A stretch of 64,000 nt of DNA, taken from the NCBI GenBank assembly GCA_028564705.1, contig JAPXFQ010002640.1:372001-436000 (forward strand), in the 5' to 3' direction. Positions 35,733 to 48,170 of this stretch are shown piece by piece (the first letter of the stretch is position 1; every line of letters starts with the position of its first letter). Made by a program: the position numbers and the translations under genes. Under the pieces are notes generated by a model. That model was given only the letters and a program-made list of their open reading frames with translations, was not told the origin of the DNA and made no database searches. Source of the stretch: Apricaphanius iberus. Lineage: Eukaryota; Chordata; Actinopteri; Cyprinodontiformes; Aphaniidae.

Positions 35733-38700
35733 GCAGATGTAGAAGCAGACTTGTAGCATTTTCTTCTTTTTTCTCTATCCTCCTTCCTCTCTACTTACCT
35801 CCTTCTTTCCCTTTGAACTCTTTGGCCCATCTCTCTTAATTTCCATTCTCTCTTTTTCACTTTCTTTTCCATTTCTATAGCATTTGAAACAAACCCAAAG
35901 TCATTTCTGATAAAGATAAAGGGAAAGTGGAGCACTTTAGTGAAGGCTATAATGCTCCAGTTGTGAAAGTAGAGCTGTTGGGCTTCTCCTTGGTGCTCTG
36001 ACATCAATTCTGAGCGCCACAGTACCAGACAGTGTATTTTAAAAATCAAAAACTGGGAGTGAAAGCAGAGCTTCAGTTGAGGGTTTCTGACCATTAGTCT
36101 TTTTAAAAACCTGCACATAAGAACATTCTGGGTCTTTCCTATCCTTTTGGATCCCCTTCATGTCCAGAATTTGCTGTATAATTGCCTTGACTCTCCCATT
36201 CTCCCAACATGCCATATACCGTCCAGATGTGAGTTTTTTTTTCTAAAGCTCATATGAGCCACCTAATGCAAGCCTTTGATTGCTTGCATTAGGTGGAGTC
36301 GAGTGCGCAGTTGATTTGCAATATGTGCTCCTTCAAAGATTTTTTTTTTTATGTTTAGCGTTCATTTTGGCCAAATTCCAAAGAGCTTTTGAATTTCTTA
36401 GATAAGCCTAATTTTGCAAATAGTTATCTCTAGTTAACGGTGAAAGCCCAGTACACCAACTGGAGCTGTTTCTGTCTGTTATTGGGCCTTCTGGACAGAA
36501 AAGCCTGAGGCTCATCACTGCTGCTGGAGGCAATGACATGTTTATAAAGAGAGGTTTTTTTGTTGTTTATTTTTTTACAGTCTGCAGGAGTTGTTGACAT
36601 TACACAACACAGCAGCCTGTAGATGACTAGGAAAAGCAAAAACAGAACAACCCAACAGCGTCCAAGGTGCTGATGGCCGTTTCTTTATCGTACTTGCAGG
36701 AGTCGTCGCGAGCAGCATCTGAGCTGCTGAGGAGGCAAGAAGAGCTGGAGCGAAAGGCCGCAGAGCTGGACCGACGGGAGAGAGAGATGCAGTCCCTCAG
36801 CGCTTCAGGAGGTCAGAATGTGGCATCAGCACAGTGCAGAAGAGCGATGTTTTACATTTATGCTAAACATCTTCACCAAACACTTATCTTCCAAATATGC
36901 GTTCTCGCATTAATACCACCGAGGTGATTCTCAGAGTTTTTTTAGAAAACTTAATCACTTAAAGCAATGGTGTCAAACTCTTTTCTATTTTGGGCCACAT
37001 CAAGCTGATGAATATCCTTAAAGGGCCGGTGGTTGCAGAAAGATTTTATTTAAATGATAAAATTGTATTGAGGTGCACAAAAATAGAACTTAAATTTTCT
37101 ATCTATAGGGTCCTCTAGAGTTCTAGGGAAGGCCAGATTTGGCCCCCGTACCTCTAGTTTGACACATGTGACTTAGAGAACGATAATATGGTCAAGTCCT
37201 ATATTAGGTGTTGACAGATTCTTTTACATGTTAAAGGCCCGACTTTTTAACTATTTTTTTTACATTTTATTTATAGGTTTTAAAGTCTAAGGAACTGAAT
37301 GTTGATTCTTCTAGGCAGGAAAAACAACTGGCCGCCTCTCCCGGAGAAATTTCCTGTGGGGCCGTGTTTCTACCACGACATCACTGTGGATATTCCTGTC
37401 GACTTTCAGAAGACCGTTAAAATCATGTACTACCTCTGGATGTGTGAGTAGCTTCTCATCCTCCTCTTTTAGGATTCCCTGTGCCTTCCATTATTACAGG
37501 TGTCCCACACTACAACCCCAAACCTGACTGTATTTCATATGATGTTTACGTGACAGTCCAGTAGGATGTGGAATAGGGTGGAGCTGGGTAGGGTGGAGCT
37601 GGGAAGTGGAAGGAACCAAGCGTTTGTACCCATAAATAAAATACAGCACTTTTATTTCCAATTAGGTAGAGTCCATTTGTGTATGATTTAAATCTCTGTA
37701 TAAATTCAGCTCTTCTGTGAAGGCCTCAGAGGTTTGAGAACATTCGAACACAAACGGCTTCATGAAGACCAAGGAACACCGCAGACAGGTTCAGGGAGGA
37801 AGTAGTGGAGAAGTTTAAAGAAGGTTTGGTTCTAAAACAACATTCCAAGCGTTAAGTATCTCACCAAGCACTGTTAAACCCATTGCTTCTCAAATAGTGG
37901 CGCCACCCCTCCTGCCTCCCTCCCCGTAGCCAAGGCTTATATTCATAATTTACCATTGATCAAGCCTCCAGTCACTAGGTGGCAGCAGCGCTCAAACTTA
38001 TCAACAGGCTGCCTGTTCAGCCCAGCAGAAGAAGCCTGTACACAGAGACAGCGAAAGAGCCGACAGACGGAGTCCACGGTGTGGGAAAGGGAGATGGACT
38101 TGCGATAAAAACAAAAAATAGACTGGACAATTAAACGCTGTTCCCCTAGTGATCTGGCAGCTCCCCGTAAGGCTGCCTGGGTGCTGTTGCCAGGAAGTCG
38201 GATCACCTCTCTATGCAGACAGACTAAACCTGCCAGCCATAACTAGAAAACTCACAGAAACACAGACGCCCCCCATCCCCGAAGAAAAAAAAAAGACAAA
38301 CAAGAGAACAATCCTCATAAGTTGTGTAAGCCTACGATCACGACCAGTAATGGAGAAGTGTTGCTCACTTACATCCAGTCAGCATGAGTTAACCAGTAGT
38401 CTTTCCCGGTGACGCTGCCGGGCCATTTCTGCTTACATACACCAACTCTGGTACTCTGTTGGTTCCTGAATTAGCCTGGAAAAGTAATCATTTCAAGCCC
38501 GCCTCGTCAAGTGGAGCACTTCAGCTAACTCTGGTGGCTGCATCATGATGTGGGAATGAGATCTGGAGCTGATTAGAAGATGGAGAACTTGAGACTGAGG
38601 CACAACCACCATAAACAAACAGCCAGAGCTGCGAAGGGATGTTTATACTAAAACATATTTTTTAGAATGATCTAGTCAAAGTGCACAGTTAAGTGTAATT

Positions 38701-41700
38701 GAGAATTTGTGGCAAAACTTAAAAATTGTTCTTCACAAAGTCTCTTTAGTCTTACTGTGCAAAGCTATTTTGTAAAGAGGAACAGGCAAAAGTAATTGCA
38801 GTAGAAGGTGGTTCTAATAAGTGCTGACTCAGAGGGGGTGAACTTAAATGGATGTCATGCTTTACCTTCACCTCACAACGATAAACCGCTTCTTCTGTCA
38901 GTCACAAACAGCCCCAGTAGAATACAAGGAAGGTTACACTTGCAAGATGACAAAGTGGGAAAACAAAGTACAGCGTTATATGAAGGCTGTTTACTGTGGT
39001 TTTCCAGAAGCGCACAATTTCACACAAATTATGGAAATGGAGGCTTATTTACATTAAACAGACTCATAATTGTTTAGTCAAAAAAAGCCCTGAAGAAAAG
39101 CTGCTGTATCCCCCCCAGGAACGTTAATATCTCTTTCCTTATGGGGTGGACTTTCAGTTTGTATGTCAGTGTAACTTGGGAGATGAAGGACTTTGTGTGG
39201 AAGTAAGTTGCCACATGACAGACACGTGTTGTGTGATCATGTGGTCTAATGAAAGGACTGGGTCACATGATGCCTTAAGGGTTGCCGTAAATCCGGCCCT
39301 TCAAAAGAACAATTCAGATCAGCATTTGATAAAATGTTTGCAACTAACTGGGGTTTTTTTTCCAGGACAAAAAGCTCTGGAGGAACATTAGCTCAGAAAT
39401 CTGGGAATCTGTTAACCAGCAGTCTTGTGTTATATTTCAGACTGGGATATGAAATTCCAGAGTCAGCCAAACTCTGCTGCGGTGCACGAACAGCGCTTTA
39501 ACGGTGACGCCTATATTTGGACTCATGTAGCAAATACTAATAAAAAATTGAGAGTTCCTGTTCTGTTTCCCAGATCTGCCTGGTGTTACATGTTGAAATA
39601 TTTAGCACCTGTTTCCTTCTGTCCCATAGCGGGCTTGGAGGACACCTAGGGCTGGATGATAATTCGATGGCAATAGATGGTAGAAAAAAAGCAGTCGATT
39701 TAAAAAGTTCGATACAGAAAAGTTCGATTAACACAGACCTAGGCACCTCTGTCAGCAAACCCTCTCTTCTTTAAAACCACAAATAGGAATAAATGACTTG
39801 AGCTGCAACAGAATTTGTTGATGGTCCCTGAGCGAACCATCGCCGTAAAGCAAGCTTCACCTCCGTCAGATGTCAGAGGAAGGAGGAAGTTGTCTCTGAA
39901 AACGGTTTCAGTAGTTCAGGTAAATGTTGCGTCCCGTTTTGAACCGATCCTCGATTCATTGAAAGACTAAATGTAGTAATGATAAACCGTATAATTTACT
40001 GTGGTCGGTAGTCTTAAACAGGACTCCACTACCACGGCTCACCACAAATAACTGTTGGAGAGAGACACAGGAAACGTACCCAGTCTGTGCTGCTAAAAAC
40101 ACCTGCAGCTTTTAAAATGTCCCCCCGGTTCTCCACCCGGTCCCCAGAAGCAAAAAGGACAAATGTGGTTGGATAGACCTGCCGGCTTCAGCTCTCAGTG
40201 ACTGGACGGATGTCATAGTTCTGGGCTCCGTCTACAGTCTGGTATAGGTGAATAACTGGTTAACTTTAGCAGCTGAACTGAATTTGAATTAGCTTTTATT
40301 AACAAACTAAACCAAAGGTTTCAGCCATTATATTATAAAGTGTCAAAAATATGTAAAAGATTAAAAAGCATCAAGGTAAGCCTTTAACTTAAATTACTAA
40401 TAATTTAAAAAATATATAATCTAATGGTTAATAACGTCATTTTTCTGTGTATTTACTGAAGATTCAGGTCTCTTGATGTGTTTCTGTTTCTTACAAACTT
40501 AGTTATGATGAAAAAAAGTGTTTGAAAAATAACTTAAAGGTGCAGGGTGCCGGATTGAAGAAATTAAACTCGTGACTGCCGCGGCCGGCGCTGCGAGTAA
40601 CTGCAGCCACCACGGGAGCAAGCACAAAAAAGTTAATAAATCAGTGACGTAGTAGGCCAACGCACATTGCGCACATTGCCAGCTGTACAACAAGCAAAAT
40701 GTCTAGCGACAAAGTACGTAATAGTGCTTAATCGACCGTGTCTGAAGTCCGGTCTTTCTCTTCCTTTTTCCTGTTAAATCGAGAACGCACAAGATTTGTA
40801 GATAGACCTTACATCAGCGTGTTAGCGCGGGAGATTCGGCCACCCAATCACAGATTATTTTGCAGCACACAGGCTCCACAAGATAATGGGATTACACATG
40901 GGTGGGCTCATTTTACTTAGTTTAAAACGCTTTATTACCCAATACAATTAGAAAACTGAATATGGATATAATTTATTTTAGAAATCCAGCCCCCTGCTCC
41001 TTTAATTTAATTCTTATTAAAAATTAATTAATTGAAGAATAACCAACTGACCAAGGAGCCACTTTTTACCACATTTTGGGATGGTGATTGATAATTATCA
41101 ATATTGATCAATATGACCTTTTTAGCTCTTTTCTATATCGTCCAGCCCTACTGGACACTGTCGCTCCTCCGACCTGCTCACTGCTCCCCTCCTGATTTCA
41201 GTTCACGCTGGGACGCTGCTGGCTAACCTGGTCGGCTGCCTGGCCTGGTTCTGCGTGGATACGACCCGCGGAGTGGACTTCGGATTGTCCATCCTCTGGC
41301 TGCTGCTCTTCACGCCGTGCTCTTTCGTCTGTTGGTACAGGCCACTTTACGGCGCGTTCAGGTGAAAGGATCGGAAAAGGAGACAAACGATACTGCAGAT
41401 GCTTCTTCTGTCTTACTCCGATATTTTACTTTCATTTTTTTCTTTCTGCAGGAGTGACAGCTCATTCAGATTTTTTGTCTTCTTCTTCGTGTACATCTGC
41501 CAGTTTGGCGTCTACGTTCTCCAGTGCATCGGGATTACCGGTTGGGGCGCAAGGTGAGACTGTAAATAAGGTTGAACATTTAGGGCCCTCAGCAGCTGGG
41601 ATTTAACAGTGGGATAACTTGTGGGATTAATGACAAGTTTCATTCATTCTTTGAATTTTTGCATACAGGATGCCTCAATACTACCTACTTATTGCCATCA

Positions 41701-43481
41701 AATAAAAATATTTTCCTTTATCCTTTTTATGCAATTTTAGTTGTTTGCCTACAACTGCACTAAAAGTCAAACTGATTAATTTAAATGGTGCTTTTTTCTT
41801 TATGTTGGTTTAGCTTGACTGGGTGTGGAGTATTTGGATTTAGTGATAGAAGATGGATCCAGCGGACCAGCTGTTCATTAATCGATTTTTAACACTAACA
41901 AGATCTTTAATTATGGCAAAAATTGCCACAGTCTTCTGTTTAGTGCTTTATTGCAGGGCCTGCATGCAATCTCTCCATGCCAGATTCTCATTTCATTTTG
42001 CAACCTGTTTTTCAATACATTGTTTCCTATATTCTAATGTAAATTAAATTCTTCAAATACTTTATACGAAAAGGAAATAAAATGTCAAAACTCATGTCAT
42101 CCAAGTATCTTCAGAGTCGTACTTTGGGCAGGAAAAGATCTCCAGTAGCAGTCAGTTTTGCAACGAATCGGAAGATGCTTCTGACTGAAGAGTTTTGCTG
42201 TATTACAGTATGATTGTAATGACATTTGAACAGATTATCCAGGAAGCAGAGACAATATTCTTGCTCCCTGCTTTTAGGATCAGTGGAGGAGGGGAATCGA
42301 TCCTGCTTTGCATTTAACCCTAACCCTAACGCCTCCTTTTAACTCTGAGTTCTATTTCATCCCTACTGACCGCCAGAGGCCGTGCCTTAAGCACTGAATG
42401 ATCCATCTCACGCATGCGCAGGTCGAGTGTTTATACCAACAATGTCACGTGTGACACCTGATGACCTCGGAAACCTATATCTTCCGCTGACATCAGAGGA
42501 TCTTCGGACATTCGGGATTCATAGAACCGTAGTTACATACGTAACTTTCGATTTAGGGTCGTAGTTCAAGTATTAATTGAGCTTTTGAAATGTTGATCCA
42601 CTGCTACCACTTGTAAAAACAATACTTTGCTGACATAGTTTTGCATTATAACCACAGTTCGAAAGCAAAAAATAAAAGTATGAGCAAAAATCCTTCCAGC
42701 TGCACAGCATCCATAGCTTGGGGAATATTTTTCCAAAGATCCAACACCTCAACCAAAAAAATTAAGAACAAAAGTCTGAAAAAAACTAAACAAATCAGAG
42801 CTTTATCAGATAGCTGGATGCATTGATTACGGTGTCCAGGTCTGATATGACGCTATCATGGGAAGGTTTTCTTGATTGATTTGGTTACTTTGAACTCTGT
42901 ATGCTAGTTTGAAAATGGTTGCATCAAGTGTTTGGGGGTGTGAATTGTAATCTGTTAAAAACGACGAAGGCCTTCAGGTTTTTCTGTCACCTTTATAGAA
43001 AAAAACTGTCAAATATAGAAAATATTCTGTTAATGCGAACCTGGTAGGGCCTACATCAAAACCTTTACGTCTTTAACCAACAAATGTAGATGAACAGTTA
43101 TTGTTCTTTTCTTCCATCTTAGCGGTTGGATCTCAGCTCTGACTGGCCTGAACAAAAGCGTCCCAGTGGGCATCCTAATGATCCTCGTGGCAGCTCTCTT
43201 CACCTCTTTGGCTGTCCTGTCCCTCATCATGTTCAAGAAGGTAAACCCCAAACGGATTCATCGCACCTCTTTGAAGGCGACGTCTCTTTCAGTACGATTT
43301 AACCCTCTTGTCCTGTTCAACCACGTCTCAGATCCACGCGCTGTACCGCACCACCGGCGCCAGCTTCGAGAAGGCCCAGCAGGAGTTCGCCACAGGCGTC
43401 ATGGCCAACAAGTCGGTTCGAACGGCTGCGGCCAACGCTGCCTCCACGGCGGCACAGGGAGCGTTCAAAGAGCAAGTGTAA
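29457..43481 (+). CDS. scamp1: Secretory carrier-associated membrane protein 1
   Basis: SCAMP1 is a four-span protein of post-Golgi recycling and secretory vesicles, involved in endocytosis and exocytosis. Nine coding exons: 29,457-29,513; 33,913-33,990; 35,058-35,165; 36,700-36,811; 37,315-37,443; 41,202-41,361; 41,452-41,553; 43,123-43,240; 43,332-43,481. All junctions are GT-AG and in phase. The product is 337 residues, near the 338 of human SCAMP1. The cytosolic N-terminus has three NPF motifs (7-9, 16-18, 38-40) that bind EH-domain endocytic proteins, a PPAY motif at 72-75, and a charged coiled coil at about 88-113. Four hydrophobic spans follow at roughly 162-180, 187-206, 219-241 and 262-286. 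The conserved amphipathic E-peptide ([11 protein letters not shown], 205-215) lies between spans 2 and 3. The convergent lhfpl2 downstream matches vertebrate synteny and favours SCAMP1 over its paralogues. Confidence 0.97.
31625..31844. mobile_element. hAT-like MITE in scamp1 intron 1
   Basis: The ends are CTAGGGATGCAACGATACC and the inverse GGTATCGGTGCATCGCTAG, a 19-bp imperfect terminal inverted repeat on a 220-bp element without coding capacity. Confidence 0.7.
33240..33509 (+). other. Candidate alternative first exon of scamp1
   Basis: This stretch of intron 1 is richer in G, C and CpG than its surroundings. It ends in ATG directly before a GTAAGC donor (33,510). Spliced to exon 2 (phase 0), that ATG would read straight into DPSVAQ, giving a protein without the first 19 residues and so without two of the three NPF motifs. 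The upstream limit is arbitrary. There is no transcript evidence. Confidence 0.35.
35527..35732. repeat. CA-rich and TTTC microsatellites in scamp1 intron 3
   Basis: A CA-rich run at about 35,527-35,565 is followed by a TTTC run at about 35,703-35,731. Both lie inside intron 3 (35,166-36,699), which otherwise shows no repeat I can name. Confidence 0.85.
36971..37165. mobile_element. Short MITE in scamp1 intron 4
   Basis: The element runs from TGTCAAACTC to AGTTTGACA, with internal GGGCCACATC and GGCCCCC motifs. A longer, more decayed relative lies in inverse orientation at about 47,092-47,452. Confidence 0.6.
37660..38835 (+). pseudogene. Tc1-like transposase remnant in scamp1 intron 5
   Basis: Blocks in order match a fish Tc1 transposase. 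The start region has ATGAAGACCAAGGAACACCG, a later part has CCAGAGCTGC, and the 3' end has GAATTTGTGGCAAAACTT and AAAGGTGGTTCTA. The middle is deleted or replaced by unrelated sequence at about 37,880-38,460. Stops are frequent and it is non-functional. Confidence 0.7.
39646..41150. mobile_element. hAT-like element ending 51 bp before scamp1 exon 6
   Basis: The left end CTAGGGCTGGATGAT and right end ATCGTCCAGCCCTA are inverted repeats. Both flanks contain GGACAC, consistent with a decayed target duplication. No transposase ORF is recognisable. A second element is nested at 40,538-41,001. Its right edge leaves only about 50 bp for the branch point and pyrimidine tract of the exon 6 acceptor. 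Confidence 0.65.
40538..41001. mobile_element. TTAA-flanked element nested in intron 5
   Basis: TTAA occurs on both sides (40,534-40,537 and 41,002-41,005), with short inverted ends AGGTGCAGGG and CCCTGCTCCT. This is a piggyBac-like layout, without transposase. Confidence 0.55.
41554..43122 (+). other. scamp1 intron 7
   Basis: This 1.57-kb intron has no gene. At about 42,380-42,560 it contains a repeat-like segment with the palindrome TAGTTACATACGTAACT. A short CCCTAA run near 42,317 is only about two units. Confidence 0.7.
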
Positions 43482-44699
43482 TTAACACGACGAGTTCAGC
43501 CCTCCAGGCCCCTCAGTGGGCCGCGGGGAGCTGTCAGACACAACCGACGATGTTTATGAGAGGCCACTGATCCAACATACAACGATGATCCGTACTCTCA
43601 GCCTCGGGGAGAAACAATCACCTGGAACATCCACGGAACCTGGCTTTGCTGTGCATTCTGGGACCTCCTCACCTTTGCTGCACTCTAACCACTCAGCCAG
43701 CGTGCTCGACTTCCTCTGTGTGGGTTTGTTTATATGCGTGCATGTGTGTGGCCAATTTAATAAGTGTTTGTGTGCCTTTTTGAATGTTTGCTGTTGCCTG
43801 TTGGTCAGGGGCAGATTCTTATGCAGATCTGAGATCTTCCGGGCATTTCCCCCCATTAACCACTTTACGATTCTTTAACCTCATTCAAATCACTTGTTCT
43901 GATATAAAGGAGCTTATTATTGGGTAAAAAAAGCAAAATGTGTTATGGTGTTTTCAATCTTTGCTACAATGAACCAATGATGCCTAGAGGAGTGAATATT
44001 TATTTCTAAAAGGTGAATGCTGTGCATTCTAAGTCTCTGCCTACTTTTCTGCAGCTTGCTTTGCCCCAGCCTTTAAAGGGAAATATGCCTATTTTTAGAC
44101 ACGTTATAACAAGTCTATGGTCTGTACAAAACATGTTAATGAACTTCTTAGCACAAAATCACTCTCCTATAAAGCGATCTCCCCGCTCAATTCTTGAAAA
44201 CGTCAGTTCATTTTGATATTTGCGTCGGTGGGCGGGGTCTGTGTGTGATGGGGTTTGCCAAGTAAGAGGTGGTTATATGCAAATTCCTCTTATTATGGCG
44301 TTACAGTAAGGCACTTTTTCAAATGGCCCGTAGAAGCGAAAGACTTCTGACAGCAACAATTTGCAAAATAAATAAATAAAATGGATGGATGGTTTATATT
44401 TATGTTTGGAATGTTTATAGAGAATGTAGACACCAAAACGGCAACACAAAAGAATGAAATGATTGATATTTAAATATATGTCCTATGAAAGCTTTAAAGA
44501 GCAGTTTTAATTCCCGTTAAACCACTGTGTATGGAAATATATTAGAAATAGTTTCAAAGTAAAAATGTTCTCGTACATCGATTATTTTTAGCTTTTTGAG
44601 AAGTTTTTGTGGGAAGATTTTACCTCCACCAGAGAGGTAGTCACCTTGCTTAAGGAGGTCTCGTCAGCCCGACCAATACAAACTTTGAATGTTTATAAC

Positions 44700-45589
44700 T
44701 AGTGCTGTAATGAGATTAAAAACACTTGCAGATTAATTATGATCTGTAATTAATTAATCTAATTGATCTCATTTTTAATCTCACATTATTGCTGAGAAAA
44801 AAACTCCTCATCTTGAGGTATTTTTCATTTAAATCGATTACACTGGTATGGTTGAACAAAGGTTTAATATTTATTATTTAAAAAGTGGTTTTATGGAGTA
44901 ATCTATTGTATTTAATAGATTTGAAGAGATGCTGTTGTTGTTTCTAGTCTTAAATGGCGACTGTAACCTTCTGCTTTTAGCATGTCCAGTTCATTAGCAT
45001 TCTGGAGTCTGTGGGGTAAATATCTGCTCTGAGTCCAGCTGTATTACGGGTTAAAACTTAATATACGCCTTATTTTTTATAACAATGACCTGCCATACAG
45101 CTGGATCTGGGCGGCCGGGTTGAGCTGCAGCGTAAATGCAGACTGGTTACCCACTTTGCCTGAGACAATGGAGCGCCCCGTTGCTCTGTAAGGAGTGTAG
45201 GTTACATCCTTCACTCTAAAGTCTCCAATAGCCCCATAACAAGTTGATAGATTCGTCTCTATTTGCGTTTATTTTTGAAAGAGAATCGCTAGAGGGATCT
45301 AAACACTTGCTAAAGGTAGCTATGTTGAGCAGACTGTCTGCAACACCCTGCTTCCTCTCACCCTGCCCTCCCACTGCAATAGAAGGCAGTCGGCTTATAA
45401 GTTTACAGCCTTCGATTACCGATTACCCCTAACAACTCGAGCACAAAAAGCCCAAAGCATAAAGACGGATTTCATATAAAGGCAACTAGCATACAGAAAC
45501 AATAATATTAAAGATTAAAAAATAGATTAACACAAATTAAATGGTTGTAATCAATTAATCACAGTTAACTGGATAATTTGACACCACTA
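44700..45589. mobile_element. hAT-like element in the scamp1 3' UTR
   Basis: The ends TAGTGCTGT and ACACCACTA are short inverted repeats. They are flanked by a perfect 8-bp target duplication TTTATAAC (44,692-44,699 and 45,590-45,597), the hallmark of hAT insertion. The 890-bp interior has no transposase ORF. Confidence 0.8.
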
Positions 45590-46717
45590 TTTATAACTAC
45601 ACATTTTATGGACTGCAACAATGCACAGCTATGTGTATTGTGTATTTTTCGTGAAATTTAAAATGCCCTCAAACGTCTCAATCTGTATTTTTTTTGAACA
45701 TTTTATTTTAGAAAATATTTAACCTGCAATATGCCCCTCTAACTTTGGTGCCTCACCCAAAATATTACACTCTCCAATCAACTCTTGTTGCAATTTTTCA
45801 CCCCTCCATCTGTTGTATGCACAGTGGTAAAGCAGTTTAAGATGATGCAAAACAGAAAACTCATCTTGAAGAAACTTTTCTGTCAGGAGCTGTAATAGAA
45901 ACATGTTCCTCTAGATGGCAGTGTCAGTTAATCAGCCGACTGCTATTATCCATCGAGTCTTGTCTTTCTTCCTTCTGTTCTTGTTTAAATTTAAATTAAA
46001 TTGTTGAAACTTTAAATTTGGAAGTACGGTACAGACTCAGGTGAAAGAATCAGTAGTCGAACATTGTGAATGCATTCTATCTTTAAAAAAAACAACCTTC
46101 TAAATATCTATTTTTCTACAGGTATGATCTCCAAAGTGCTTTCCATTGCTAGAATGTCTCCCAATGCACCATCTATTTTATGTAGGATAAAAGCCAGATG
46201 AGCCTTTAAAGCAAAAATGTTTATAAAGTCTTGATTCGGTCTCCAGAGCAAATTAAATTCTCAGCTTGTTTTAATTTTTTCTTGGAACATCAATGATGAC
46301 CCCAACCATGTGCGCAAATTTCTATGTTACAGAACTGCTTGAGGTCATGGAAGTATGTTATTCCTGCATGGTACCAGCATGGTGCAATCTGCTGTTATTT
46401 TTCCTGATTTTAATCATTTAATGTGGTAAAGGTGAGAGAAGTGGTTAACCGTGTTGCAGTGTGTTAGTATATGTTTTAATGTAGTGGCTTCAAGGTCTGC
46501 CTTACAGTCACCATGGTTTGGTATTTAAACTGAAACTTAATTTATCTCTAACCATATCTGATTACTGCGGGGAGGGGGAAATATGAAGGACTATGTATAT
46601 TTTGTATTATTTCAGATGGTTTGGTGTCGTTTTAAGATGCACACTGGTTTTACCTTCAGTCACGTGTTGTAGTTTGACTAGTTTGAGATTTAGTTTTGTA
46701 TATTTATTGTTGTAATG

Positions 46718-46723
46718 AATAAA
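46718..46723 (+). terminator. Poly(A) signal of scamp1
   Basis: AATAAA is followed by T- and GT-rich sequence (TTCTTCTTCGGTATGTGTTT), which fits a cleavage and polyadenylation site. Confidence 0.5.
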
Positions 46724-47091
46724 ATTCTTCTTCGGTATGTGTTTCATTCCATCTTTTTGCAGTTATATGGACTGTGTACGGTTCTAGAAAGGCTAAAATA
46801 TCCAAGTGGACTTGTAATGTTGGCTAAAGGCCAGAAGGGGCCACCAGTGTTCAGGTAAATTGATATGTAGTAAAGTTAAATTGTAGCCTGAAATCTCCAC
46901 TAACTTTGACCTTTTCACAAACATTAAATCAGATTTTTAAATTTTGTAATTTTTTTGTTTAGATTAGTTGTATTTTTGATTTTTCTAGTTTTGTCTCCTT
47001 ATAAATGTCCCCCCTTCAAAGAAAACCATCACTCTCTTTTAACAAAAATTCATATTGAATTAATACAAATTATAGCCCTTTTCCAGTCAAA

Positions 47092-47452
47092 GCTGAGGGC
47101 CGGGGACCAAATCTGGCCCGCCATAGCCATTTATGTGGCCCTCTAAATTCTAGAGGATCCTATAAATGGAACCTATAAGTTCTATTTATGTACACTTAAA
47201 AATGTATTTATCACACAAATCAGTGTTTATTCGAATAGTCCCAAATTACATAATTGTGAAAAAAGATGTTCAGTATCATTTTATTTTAAGAAGTACTTGT
47301 CAAACTTAACGATGTACTCGTTGAGACAGATATTTATTAATGTTTAAGGGGTTTGTTAAAAATAGTTTGATCAGTACTTTCTGCAACAACCGCCCCTTTA
47401 AGGACATTCATTATTTAAAAAAACCCAAATTGGAAATGAGTTTTACACCCCT
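47092..47452. mobile_element. MITE-like repeat related to the intron 4 element
   Basis: It contains GGCCGGGGACCAAATCTGG and ends near GAGTTTTACACCC, mirroring the motifs of the 36,971-37,165 element. The internal sequence is longer and AT-rich. Confidence 0.45.
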
Positions 47453-47575
47453 GTTCTACACCATCTATCCTTTGCAGGGTTGCTGATGCCTATCTCCAGC
47501 AGTCACCAGGGCAACATAGAGGCAAAGAACAAACAACTATGCATGCACATAATTACACCAAAGGGCAATTTAAGG

Positions 47576-48170
47576 CAGAGGTGGGTAGAGTACCCAAAAC
47601 TTGTACTCAAGTAAGAGCAGCACCATTTCAACAAGTAAAAAGTAGCCGTCCAAGAAATTACCAGGCTACTTGAGTACTGAGTAACATGTAATCTAATATT
47701 TTTTAAATGATGTCATCAAACAGACAAAACAAATAGTTATGGGCAAATTCTGGTATTTTAAAGAGGAATGACGAACATGATTTAAGTAAGATAATTACAT
47801 AATGAAATATTTTAAGCAGAAGACTTATCTAAGTCCATTTTTTTCCAATATGATTCCAATGCTTACAGTAGGTGACGAATAAATAGAACAAGGCAAAAAT
47901 ATTTCCAGTGCCAGTTTATGGTACTGGTATTTCGGATGGCCATGACGCCTGTGGTGAACTCCTGCTGGGCCTTCTTGAAGGTGGCGCGGTACAGCGCGTG
48001 GATCTGAGTCGTGGTTGAACAGAGCAAGAGGGTTAAATATTGCTGTAAGAGACGTCACCTTCAAAGAGGTTCGATGAACATATAAGTATAAGTAAAAAGT
48101 ATAGCATAGCAAAACTATTCTTAATTTTCTTCCAAAAACGTACTCAAGAAAATGTAACTACCCATCTGGG
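47576..48170. mobile_element. hAT-like element carrying a captured scamp1 fragment
   Basis: The ends are CAGAGGTGGGTAGAGTAC and the inverse GTAACTACCCATCTG, with subterminal TACTCAAG motifs in both orientations. Flanks ATTTAAGG and ATTTAGAG are an 8-bp target duplication with two mismatches, lying inside a SINE. The interior holds a piece of scamp1 intron 8 and exon 9. No transposase is encoded. Confidence 0.75.
47937..48082 (-). pseudogene. Captured fragment of scamp1 intron 8 and exon 9
   Basis: The minus strand matches the end of scamp1 intron 8 and the first part of exon 9 (source about 43,257-43,405), including the intron acceptor. The exon part is 48,003 down to 47,937. It has a 9-bp deletion and substitutions relative to the source. 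Because intron sequence is present, this is a DNA-level copy, not a processed pseudogene. It cannot encode a SCAMP. Confidence 0.85.

Larger units (their letters stand above)
43482..46740 (+). other. scamp1 3' UTR
   Basis: The first strong AATAAA on the plus strand in suitable context is at 46,718-46,723, predicting a 3' UTR of about 3.2 kb. It carries a complete hAT-like element at 44,700-45,589. Earlier polyadenylation cannot be excluded. Confidence 0.5.

Noticed and set aside
42312..42332. Interstitial telomere sequence
   Set aside because: Only about two CCCTAA units are present, which is expected by chance or from a decayed repeat. A similar short run occurs near 25,420.
43166..43570. 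134-codon ORF over scamp1 exon 8
   Set aside because: It starts inside exon 8, runs through intron 8 and crosses exon 9 in the wrong frame. The spliced scamp1 frame explains this region.
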